Assembly (NCBI RefSeq): GCF_001625215.2
Contig: NC_030387.2
Location: forward strand, 37,223,606 to 37,287,605
Direction: 5' to 3'
DNA from: Daucus carota subsp. sativus
Lineage: Eukaryota; Streptophyta; Magnoliopsida; Apiales; Apiaceae
DNA length: 64,000 nt
The translations under genes and the position numbers were made by a program. Under the pieces are notes generated by a model, which had not been told where the DNA came from, did not search any database, and was given only the letters and a program-made list of their open reading frames with translations. Numbering within the stretch: the first letter of the stretch is position 1; every line of letters starts with the position of its first letter. Below are positions 10,852 through 21,211 of this stretch, piece after piece.

Positions 10852-11930
10852 TACTCTTGAAAACACCAAGTCTATTAATTTTACAAGAAGGAATCGATTC
10901 ATCAAAATTATGTATCGACTTGTTAAAGAAATAATATTTAAACCAAATTGTTAGCGAAACTAATCACCATATCTGAATTTAGGTTGGGAGGGCTTCGAGG
11001 TGCTGTCAACATATTCTTAATTATGAAATTAATGACCGGATATCTTTATTATATTTATATAAAGGAGGTTCTTGGGGTGGATGACGTGGCAGCTCCCAAA
11101 ATCCTTCCTCTAATATTCCTGTTTTCCTAGCAATTGTCTGATATTTTTGATTTTTTATTGATTTTTTTATTTATTCACTATTTTTATAGCTTATTAATTA
11201 TTATCAGATACGAGCTTTTGGTTTTCTATTTCGCGTGTCCTTTTGTTGTTCGGATCTCGAGTGGCTTCTCTTCCAGGCTCTCAGTGTGTGCAATTCTATA
11301 TACCATCTCTCTCGCTCTCTACATTTTTTAATTCGATCTAATTTTGTTTGCTCCTTTATTTGAATCTTAGGCTTTTATTTAGGTGATAAGTCAGCGTTAT
11401 CCCAGCAGAATTTACAAGCCGGTGGAATGAATCATGGTGAAGAAACCTCCCGTATTCAGTGTATTACTCTCTCCCTCCCTCCCCCTCCTCTCTCCATTTT
11501 ACTTGTCTGATTTTGATGGCTGTGTAAGTTTCTTGATGAATGGAGAAAACCCGGTATATATTATGATAATATCTCTTCTTTTCCTACAATTCTCATCACC
11601 ATCCGGCTCAAATCACCTCACGGATCTTCGTGTTCTTGGCCCTGGCTTGAATCCCACTTGTCACCACTTATTTTCTCGCTAATTTTGCTATAAAAATTGT
11701 GTCTTTATATTGTTCAGTGTGCTTTCTTGATTATGTTCTAGCTTAAAGATTGCATCTTTATTGCTTATGTTGATTTTTTTAGGTTAAGGAAGGGATCATT
11801 TGAAGAAAGTCTGTTTAACTTGAAAAGCAATTTTGTTTGTTGCTATTTAGCTTAAAAGTTGCATCTTTAGTGCTTGTAGTGATTTATCTCGATAAGAAAA
11901 AAGATTTGGTAAGGGTCTGTTGGTTATGTG
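10852..11930. other. Promoter/leader-like DNA ahead of the ankyrin exon
   Basis: Includes a TATATAAAGG motif near 11056 and an ACGTGGC (ABRE-like) motif at about 11083. This may be upstream DNA of the ankyrin gene captured with its exon. The open frames at 11134-11331 and 11434-11682 are hydrophobic or pyrimidine-rich accidents with no recognisable product. Confidence 0.35.
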
Positions 11931-11934
11931 TTTT

Positions 11935-12061
11935 GAGTGGTTCTAGGGGTTTGATTCCGAGACGTGGGAGTGGACGAGCTTCGAGGGGTGGAGGTGGTGA
12001 TAGGGATGATAGGGGGTGGACTATGCTTCATATTGGTGGTCGACGAGGCAATGTCAGGGAG
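11935..12061 (+). pseudogene. First coding exon of a PIA-type ankyrin-repeat gene (fragment)
   Basis: The frame reads IPRRGSGRASRGGGGDRDD followed by RGWTMLHIGGRRGNVREV and then a GT donor. That is the N-terminus and first ankyrin helix pair of plant phytochrome-interacting ankyrin-repeat (PIA) proteins (DDRGWT.LHIGARKGD...). No later ankyrin exon is found in the next 1.2 kb, so only a fragment remains. Its position before the CDC20 fragment and a Helitron-like 3' end suggests transposon capture. Confidence 0.6.
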
Positions 12062-13276
12062 GTACATGTCTCTCTCTCTGTTGTGTTTTTTTTTTTTTTG
12101 GCCAGTGATGTCTTTATATCTCTGTGCATGTATATCTTGATGTGCCTATTTGTATATTGGTGTTAATGGATTTGATCAAAAAAAGGTGGAAAAAACATAT
12201 TGACTTTGTTATTACAATGTTGGTGTTAGTTCATGACTGTATAATTTAGTGCTTAGTCTGTGTTGCATGGTACACGTGCTTAGATACCTTTAAGTGTTAT
12301 TTTAAAACTTAAATTCAGTATATGAATCCAGTTTGAATATATCTAATTATGTTCGGTAAAATTGGGAAGATTGCCACAAGTAATTTCATTCTAGCAAATA
12401 GCAATTGTCTTACTGCTTTTGTGGGGAGAGATATGGTAAGTACCAAGTAGTTTATTTGTGGTGAATTTTTTGAATCTGGGTTTTTTTTGGAGCTGTGTGA
12501 TTGTCAGTTTGGTGATTGAATGTACATTAGTTTTGTTAATTAAGCTGATTGGAATTGATTTCATGATTACAAGCTAATGATGCTTTTGTTAGTGGAAAGA
12601 TTATATTTTTACTGTCTGTATGTTTCGGGGATAGCATGACTGTTTCTACTGTGGTTCAATGAAAATTTATGAGGCAATCGAGGTTGTTTCTGTGTAGGAT
12701 TTTTATATGATTGCCGGCTCTGTTTTATTGATTGTAACTTAATGGTTTGTGTAGTTGTGGTTTTAAGTGGTCTACCTGTGTCATCTCTTTTTTAGTTGTG
12801 TGTTTAAATTCTCATGTCTACTGTATTTTAAGCTTCAATGGCAGCAGTTTTAAGAGTAGCATAGCAAATATTTTTGGCCCGACACTTAGGGTTCTAAATA
12901 TGTTCTGTATATCGAGTGTACGTTGGCCATGTTTGGGTTTACTTCACAGTTCACATACGAGAAAACCCAAACATTTAGGAGCAGTGATGCTCTTATAAAG
13001 TGACATTGTGAAAGAATATTTGAAGAGGTCTAGCTTTAGGAAAACCAAATGTTATCGCAAATCTAATGTATAGGTATCGAAAAATTGGATTCGGTGATTG
13101 ATTCTTCTTTAGACTATGATTAGAAGGATATTAAGGGTAATCATCGACTAAATCACGAAAACTGATTCTGCTCTCCTCTTAAAGCGAAGCCATTGCCCTT
13201 AGTTAAGAAGCGTTATAAATTCATGAGTTTAGTAGCATGCAGGTGTGTATTAGGTCTCATCTGGGGATTAATCTGC

Positions 13277-13757
13277 AATGAATAATCTCGTAATTGCTCT
13301 TGGAAACACAGTATATCTGTGTGATGCTTCTAATGGTGCTACATCTTAATTAGTTACACTTGACAAGGAACTTGGTCCGTTGACAAGTGTTAAATGGGCT
13401 CCAGATGGGTGCCACATTGCTGTTGGTATGAACAACTCTAAGGTTCAGCTTTGGGTCTGCCAATCAACAGGTTAGTTAGTTTCTTTTGGTATTTTTGGTT
13501 CAATCTCAGAAGTGATATGATAACGAATTACATAGTCTAATAGTTTAATTGTATATAGGATCAATCTGCACCTAAGGACATTGAGAGGATGCCACAGCTG
13601 CCGAGTAGGTGCATTAGATTTTGGAAGACTCACACTGGTGCTTGCTTGAATACAGTTCACACAGGCTGTCTATTCACTTATGTGCAATAACAATGAGCGT
13701 GAGCTGCTTAATTCTCATGGTTTTACCTAGAATCAACTTACTCTTTGGAAGTAGCCG
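13277..13757 (+). pseudogene. Rearranged CDC20-type WD40 gene fragment
   Basis: The frame NNLVIALGNTVYLCDASNGA, then a stop codon, then [20 protein letters not shown] and [15 protein letters not shown] matches plant CDC20/Fizzy activators of the anaphase-promoting complex. After about 90 bases the sequence resumes with LRTLRG-like and FWKTHTGACLN-like blades, then NNERELLNSHGFT, a stop and NQLTLWK. Middle blades are missing and at least two in-frame stops are present, so it cannot encode a working activator. Confidence 0.8.
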
Positions 13758-14019
13758 TGTGTTTAATTTGTTTCGGTTTATGGGATGTGCTCTCTAACAT
13801 TTGTTTGTATATTTTCCCCCCTTCTTAAAATTATACAAGATGTTGCACTATTTTACTAAAAGAATAATTAAATTGAAATATAATTAAATGTTTGATTCAC
13901 CCTTGCACTCTTTATAATTTTTTTTTCTTATATTCTAATAACAAACGCAAAATAAAAGGTCTCAGAAATTATAAATCATGCATGTCTTTAAAAGAAATTA
14001 TATTCTACAATTTCTCACT

Positions 14020-14045
14020 CGCGCGGAGCGCGTTATTTTCCCTAG
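14020..14045 (+). mobile_element. Helitron-like 3' terminus
   Basis: A GC-rich hairpin (CGCGC-GGA-GCGCG, 14020-14032) stands 9 bases before CTAG|T (14042-14045) in otherwise AT-rich DNA. This is the standard Helitron 3' end. No private 5' end was found. The nearest TC terminus is at 9701, so the captured ankyrin and CDC20 pieces may lie within one element of about 4.3 kb. Confidence 0.6.
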
Positions 14046-14194
14046 TTACATTATAATTGAGGATAGATATATAGGCTTTTAATTGAAAGTGACGACTGGT
14101 ATAATGATATGATATAAAATTAAACTATTTTGAATAAGTAAAAGAATTATGTGGAATTTTAAATAAGTAACAAATGAAGATCAAAGGATTTTTA

Positions 14195-14440
14195 GGGGCC
14201 GTTTGGGTGAGTTTAAAATAAGTGTTTCTTACTTAAAATAAAAAAGTAGAGTAGAAGTTAGAAGCAAGTTAAGACTTATAAGTGATTAAAGTGTTTGAGA
14301 AATAAGCAGAGTCCTGAAACAAAAGCTAGCATTCTTAATTTTTTATAAGTGCTTCTTGACTTTTTACACAAACAATATAATTAAGTGTTTCTAACTTATA
14401 AATCAGGAGTCTGGCTTTTAAGCCGGAAACAAACACCCTC
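14195..14440. mobile_element. PIF/Harbinger (Tourist-like) MITE
   Basis: Ends GGGGCCGTTTGGGTGAG and GGAAACAAACACCCTC are imperfect inverted repeats flanked by TTA at 14192-14194 and 14441-14443. A more decayed relative follows at about 14524-14700 (GAGACCGTTTGTGTGAATTT), and a further copy begins near 39956. Confidence 0.75.
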
Positions 14441-16080
14441 TTAATAATAACACTAGCATCTTTCGATATTGACGAATGTTAATATTAAGAATAAGATGAG
14501 TTCGTGAGGTTTTTTCGATTATAAATGAGACCGTTTGTGTGAATTTAAAATAAATGATTATTGTTTAAAGTAAAAAATGAAGTCAAAATAAGAATCAAGT
14601 AAAATCTTATAAGTTATTAAAATGTTTGGAAAAAAAGTAAAAGTTGTAAAATAAAAGCTAATGTGGATGTTTGGCAACCCACTTGTAAGCTTTTTGTCAA
14701 AGAAGTGCTGTCAGCTTCTTGAAGTATAATATTGGAAGTTATATAAAAAATTTAAAATAAAAATAAATCACTAAAAATTTAAAATTTTTAACTTCACAGA
14801 TTTTAATTTATAAATAAAAAATCTACTTATAAATTTGTTACATACACTACACGGGTTTATAACTGAACATCACAATTCACAACACTTACATGATTGTCAT
14901 ATACGCCGCTGTTAATAAAATTGTAATCGACTTTCAGAAGCTATATTTATAATAAATCATGTCTGTCTCTGTGTTTAAATTATTTCTCTTATTTGATAAC
15001 TTGTAAAATATATGAAAATGTCAAAAATCTGGTAAAATATCTATGTCCGTGCGTATATATTACTACTTTTATGACGCACGAGTAACTTTTTTAATACAAA
15101 TGTATGAGCACTTGAGCAGCACTATTATTCATCCTCATTTAAATTATTCTAACAACTCTGGTGCCCAAGTCAATATTAAAATCAGACAAAATATTTGACC
15201 CCCTCCCAGTCGCACATCCAAACTCTCCAGCTATCTTATTATTATAAGTTATCGTACCCAAATTAATCGAATACGATTTTTTAATATTAAAGTTGCACCT
15301 CCGGTCGTATTTCAAATCACAAACTGAATGTGTTCCCAATATACATAATCAGTTACGTCATCCATCAAGTGGCATTTTTGCTATCGCAAGCGTAATAGTG
15401 AATATTGTTGATTTGAGTACGTTCATTTTTAAATTTAGTTTATAAATAAAAGATACTCGATTATAATATATATTTATTTAATTAAGTAGTATATACTAAT
15501 CTTATAATACACCCAAAATTCATCAATATACCAAAATATATAAGCAAAACGTCCATAATATTTTTAAATAAACTTTAATTTATTTGTGATCTATTATCTG
15601 AAATAAAAATGTTTTGTGTCAGTAGACACATTTTCTACATACATCTTGTCAATGGCTAAATATTAAAAGCGAAAGCATTTTTTATGTATTTCTCTATTTG
15701 CATATTTGGGCCTGTGACAGGCCGGAATCCAAATTCAAGAGCGTAGTTTGTTGTAGCCTGTAGGAGCGCCAAGGCCCATATGAATGACGATATCAACTCT
15801 GAGGCCTCAGCATTTAGTAATGACATGTTTGTGTCTTGCACCAAAACAGCTTCTGTCACAGGAAGCCCTTAAATTGTGAGACCCGCTCTAAAAATTTAGA
15901 TAAATGATAGGAGTCTCATATGGATATTAGATAGTGTAACTGTATATGGGGGGAAATAGACTATAGACTATATAATAAATCTTGTTGCTTATTTTGCCAT
16001 TTCATCCGGGGCCTACTCCAAGACTTCATATAAAATTACACACAATGCCACTGAGGTCAATTCTAATCTCCGCAGTCTTC
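14441..16080. other. AT-rich intergenic stretch
   Basis: Apart from the decayed MITE relative at about 14524-14700, no structure is clear. Minus-strand open frames at 15139-15339 and 15656-15859 lack any recognisable motif, upstream exons or codon pattern. Confidence 0.45.
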
Positions 16081-17435
16081 TGATAGAATATATTTTTGTA
16101 TATATTCTATATGATTTTATTCCCATATTTAATTATATTTTGCACTGATTTGGATATTTATTTAATATATTTTCATGTTTTATTGTAGGAAATAAAGAAT
16201 TCCAAGTTGAGAAGGATTTGGAGATAAAATAGCTATTTTGTAGCTAAATTCTATTAAAATTCGGATTTATTGGGTTCTACCCAATTTCTGCACTGACACT
16301 GTTTGGGCCATATCTTGAGTTCCGGGTGTCAGAATTGGACGATCTTACAGCCCACGCGAAGCTTGGGAGATTTTCTTTAATTCAGAGATGGTCCAATAAG
16401 CAAAGTCCAACTGAAAAGGCCCAAAAACAGAGCAGCAAAGTCAGCTACGAATTTTGAGAGATAATCCTACTTGGTTTTGGAATTTATTTTGGATATTAGT
16501 TTTAAATATTAAAAGACTATATATTATTAGAGATATAGGATTAGTTTTTATCATTATACACTATTAGATTAGATTTAGGGTTAGAGACTTATGGGGAGGC
16601 CATGACTTCCATGGATGTGACAACAATGGAGGTTAAAGGTTTTAATCTATAGTTTTCTTCTTTTCTCTTATTAGTTTATTATGTCTCTTTATTGTCCTAA
16701 TTGTTTTACTTGTTTAATTAGTATCGAGTAGTGTGTTGCCAATATCATAGTGCAAACATGGCTTCCCCTTAAACCCTAGAACACACTACTCGATACTAAT
16801 TAAACAATTAAAACAACTAAGACAATCAAAAGACATAATAAAGCTAACAAGAGAAAAGAAGAAAACTATAGATTAAAACCTTTAACCTCCATTGTTGTCA
16901 CATCCATGGAAGTCATGGCCTCCTCATAAGTCTCTCTAACTAACCCTAATTATAATCTAATAGTGTACAATGATAAAAACTAAAACCTCTCTCTAATAAT
17001 ATCTGTCTTTTAATATTTAAAACTAATATATCAATACAACTCCAAAACCAAGTAGGATTTAGTCTCAAAATTCGTAGCTTTCTGTTCTGTCCAGTTTTCG
17101 GGCTTTTCCAGTTGGACTTTTCTTGCTGGGCCACTTTTAAATTAAAGAAAATTTCAAGAGCTTCGCGTGGGCTGTAAGATCGTCCAATTCTGACACCCGG
17201 AACTCAAGATATGGCCCAAACAGTGCAGAAATTGGGTAGAACCCAATAAATCCGAATTTTAATAGAATTTAGCTACAAAATAGCTATTTTATCTCCAAAT
17301 CCTTCTCAACTTGGAATTCTTTATTTCCTACAATAAAACATGAAAATATATTAAATAAATATCCAAATCAGTGCAAAATATAATTAAATATGGGAATAAA
17401 ATCATATAGAATATATACAAAAATATATTCTATCA
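16081..17435. mobile_element. Palindromic LTR retroelement (two LTRs head to head)
   Basis: A left arm (16081-16741) starting TGATAGAATATATTTTTG and ending ...GTTGCCA is followed by a 38-base centre, then an inverted copy (16780-17435) that ends in CA. The two arms are complementary for about 650 bases with few mismatches. TCTTC flanks the whole at 16076-16080 and 17436-17440, a 5-bp target duplication. TG...CA ends and a 5-bp duplication are LTR retrotransposon hallmarks. Just inside the left LTR, ATATCATAGTGC resembles the initiator-tRNA primer site (TGGTATCAGAGC). No gag or pol is present. Confidence 0.85.
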
Positions 17436-17440
17436 TCTTC

Positions 17441-18040
17441 CTACTTTTAAAAGCTGATACATTATAATATACCGAATATCCCCTTCCTTTTGTTGCATGT
17501 CCCTCTCCTTCTTTGATTGTTGTGCCCGCATCACCATCTCCTTTTCTCCCCTATTTCAGCTTTGATTCACTTTCTTCACATGCGTTATCTTCACATGCGT
17601 TATCTGGGTAATTTCACGGAAATGGTAGTCGCTCATTTGTCCTAAGGCTCGGAACCCTGGGTTCTTGCAGAAATAGGTAACAATCCACCTTGGTCTTTAG
17701 TTTTTTTGTCTCTTACTTCATACACCAGCTTTAATTCAAAGCCATTCAAACATTATGTTTGAATGCCATTTGCTTTGAAACTGTGTACTGTAAAATGAAA
17801 GAGGTGAAATACACTCAAGTTTTGTGTTGTATTTTCTTAAAAGCTTTCTCCTCCTGCTCATTATTGCGCTATATGTTTTTTTCGCAACTCAATTACGATC
17901 ATCTGAGTATTGATAATTTCAATAGTTTCACGCCGGAGTTTGGTATGTGTCTTAAAAAGGGCAGTGAATATATGTTTGTTCAAAACTGGGTAGTAATTAA
18001 TTGTAAACAACCCTATAATAAATTTCATTTTTGTTTGCAG
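17441..18040. other. Upstream region of a decayed gene
   Basis: TATA-poor DNA with a duplicated CACATGCGTTATCT motif near 17577-17601. The 136-aa open frame starting at 17759 runs through a likely intron, so it is not taken as a product. Confidence 0.35.
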
Positions 18041-19228
18041 GTTCAAAATCTGGAAGAAGATCATCAGTTCTTCTCAGAAGCAACAGAGAAAATGTTTCCC
18101 CTAATCTTGAAAATGTCATCCCAGGTTAATACATCATTTGTATTATATTGTGTTCTTATTAGTTGTTAAGTTTGTATTATATTGTGTTCTTATTAATTGT
18201 TGTTAGTGTTTTCCTTAATCTAGCTATTTTCTGTTCATAATAATGTTGACAATGTTTGGTGTGAGGTAACTGCAGTGTTGTTGCATCTGAGAAAATATTA
18301 TGAGTATCCATCTACACTGCAGGTACCAGTTCCCAAAAAGGAGTATTGGGTTGTCAAAACACAAACAAGGGAAAGAGAAACAAGGAAAATCTTACTCCAG
18401 GTGATCAATTTAGATTAAAGACCCATGTTATATTAATTGTGTTATGCTCAATCTCTCTTGCTCATTGCAATTTATGTAGTAGTCCATGGATCTTTTATCA
18501 AGTTTTTTTTGTGCTGTGTGTATAGCAGATCCAGGAGCTAATCACATTTCAAATACAGCAGAAACCACCAACCATTCATCACAGAGGCAGCCACTGTCTC
18601 ATATATCCAATACCTTCCTCCACACTCCTAAATCCACCATCACAAAGAAGAGACAAAGTTCTGGTAGTAAACGATTAGAATAAATAAACATTTTAAATTG
18701 TGGATACATTTTTCCCTTTATGACATATGTCTACACACAGGTACCCAATCAGACATTACTGTTGACAAACACACTCCTAAAACAACCAGCGCAAAGACAC
18801 GAATATTTTCTAGTACTTCTCAGTTGGAATTCAAACATATTGTAAATTGTGGATACATTAATCCCTTTTATGACAACAATATTATAATCCACACACAGGT
18901 ACACAATCAGACATTACGAGAGATGAGTATACACCTCCGATTGGATCAGAATCTGTTTCTATAAAGCAGCTCAGAGGGAAGAAATCACGGAGCAGGATTT
19001 CTGGTGACAATGTAGATGGTACTAGCACACAATTGTTTCATCCCACTGTTATTAACCAAGATGATACAATAGGTACTTTCATTATTCATGTAATGATTGT
19101 TTATAATCTATTATTTATTTATATATACATGTAAATACACCCCCTTTTAAATATATTGTCATTAAACAGATCACTCACAGATTGGTACTATACTTGAAGA
19201 TGCTGAAGAATTGTTTGACGATGGGGGT
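18041..19228 (+). pseudogene. Decayed multi-exon gene fragment, possibly a Helitron N-terminal region
   Basis: Short exons with compatible phases can be traced: 18041-18124 (RSNRENVSPNLENVIPG), 18323-18400 (KGKRNKENLTPG), 18529-18663 (HSSQRQPLSHISNTFLHTPK), 18741-about 18840, about 18900-19072 and 19170 onward (TILEDAEELFDDGG). The low-complexity Ser/Thr/Asn/Pro-rich text with 'PL..ISNT' motifs recalls N-termini of plant Helitron Rep/helicase proteins, but no Rep or helicase domain follows. The sequence loses all coding character after about 19240. The exon at 18741 and its upstream intron are duplicated at about 18845-18925. Confidence 0.4.
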
Positions 19229-19239
19229 GAGCTTCCTTC

Positions 19240-21100
19240 AATCATTACAAGCATACTTTTGAAAATATCTGCACGTTTAAAATTGTTTTTGCAAAAATAT
19301 TATATCTTTTTAAATATTTTGCAAAAATACCATACTTTTGAAAATATTTGTAAAAATACTATATGCAACTCGTTACAACCACATGCAACTATACTTGCAA
19401 CCCGATGCAACTCCTGCGGGGCCCATTAACAAAAGTTGCATCTAGTTGTAGACCGTATTTTTGCAAATATTTTTTAAGAAATTAGTATTTTTGCAAAAAA
19501 TTTCAAAAGACAGTAAAATCGCAAGGAAAATTTAAAAAAATGGTATTTCTTATGATCAATGCTTGTTATCTAAATTTTAGTATAGCATTGATTATATCTA
19601 TCTAATTATTTATGAAGACTGATCTCGGTGAATTCCAAATTAAAATAATATATTTTATTTATAATAAATTAAAACTAAAATACTAATAACACATTACAAC
19701 ACAATATATCCGCTCATCAAAACTAATGCTATTAGAATATAATATCTCACAAATATAACAAATTTATATTATTTTAAACAACACCTGCACATACACAAAG
19801 TTGACATCATAATTAATTAAGATAAAATTTTAATCAAATACGTAGCATTAACTATATATTTATTAAATCTCATTGATTCGTATATAAATTTTCACATCAT
19901 ATATGATTATCATTTATTTATAACAATTTAAATGACAATAATATAATAGTTTCAATATATAATATATATTATCGTATAACCTTTTTTAACTCTAACTTTG
20001 TCTATCTAGTCCAACGCAAATTTATATTTTTTTTCTAAATAACATATATAAAATAAAAAGGGGCTTTTTTCATAAACACCCAAGGTTAAAAAGAATTTTT
20101 GCGAAAATACTATCTCTTTTCAAAACAAATTGCAAAAAAATTATGTTTCACGAAATATTTGCGAAAATACGGAAGTTGCATTTGCAAACATATCTGCAAC
20201 TGTTATCAACCATACTTGCAACCATGAATGCAATTTTTTTTAAAAAAATGCTAAAATTGTATTAAGTTGCATAATAAGTTGCAACTCGTTGTAATGACAG
20301 AAAAATGAGTCCCCCTGAGGGGCCAAAGCAAAATCAACAAGTATTGTAACCAAATGCAACCAACACCAACCAAAACTCAAAAACACACCATAAAAGTGTG
20401 GTGAAGAGGGAGGATGAAGATTAGGGTTTAGAAAAAGCTATCACCGGTGGGAGCAAAGGTCAGTCCATCCAACACCGTCGTTATAATCACCGATTCAAAG
20501 CTCGTCAAGAACACTGCAAAGATTGTACTCACTATGAGTATGTCTAGGGTTTTGCGATCGGGAAAAGTACGACGAAGCAATCATCGGATTAGAGAAATAG
20601 ATAGAGAGAGAGCAAGAAGAGATGAAGGAGAAGAAAGATGAAGCAGAGAGAGACAGAGAATGAGCGAGAAAGGGAAAGGGGAGAGGCAAGAATGAAGAAC
20701 AGGTTCGCTTGTTTCTTTTTCTCTCTTGCTCAGGAAAGTGGTTTAAACTGTGGTAAATAAAGTACCGTACATATGCAAATACTTTGTAGTTTTGTTTAAA
20801 AAGAAAAAAAATATGCAATTTTTGGGAGAAGATTATATTATTACAATTAAAATATTAAAAAGAGGTATACTTGGTAAATATCTAATAAAAATATAATATA
20901 AAATTAATCGAACATTAGCACATGTTAATCGAAAATACATTAGCACAAAAGCGTTACTTTAGTTACAAAATCCCTCGATGAGTCCGTCACAGCGTTCCTC
21001 TCACCCGCCCGTCACCAAAATATTCCCCCACACATTTTAACTTCCAATTTACAGCTAGAACCTGGCTACCAAACAAATACTAAAAAAACCCACCTTTACA
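19240..21100. repeat. AT-rich intergenic DNA with TTGCAAAAATAC-type repeats
   Basis: Two blocks (19240-19530 and 20070-20300) share the words GCAAAAATAC, GAAAATATTTG and GTTGCAACTCGTTRYAA in both orientations, the kind of text left by an old MITE family. Between them is plain AT-rich DNA. At 20540-20700 there is a purine-rich stretch (AGAGAGAGA, GAAGGAGAAG) that creates spurious open frames on both strands. Confidence 0.5.
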
Positions 21101-21211
21101 CCCCCTGAAACATAAACAACTCCTACTAGGCTACTACTCACACACACAAATATATATATTACCGCTAAACCTCTTTACCGACCCAACAGCGCTCCTAAAT
21201 CTCCGATCCCA

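Noticed and set aside
11434-11682. Frame starting MVKKPPVFSVLLSPS as a possible N-terminus of the ankyrin gene
   Set aside because: It is pyrimidine-rich leader-like DNA, does not connect in frame with the ankyrin exon, and does not resemble PIA N-termini.
15656-15859. 67-aa minus-strand frame with an even amino-acid mix
   Set aside because: No family resemblance, no upstream exon, no promoter signal and no second copy. Too short to call on composition alone.
20495-20818. 107-aa minus-strand Ser/Phe/Leu-rich frame
   Set aside because: Arises from a purine-rich (GAGAGA, GAAGGA) stretch; the product is low complexity.
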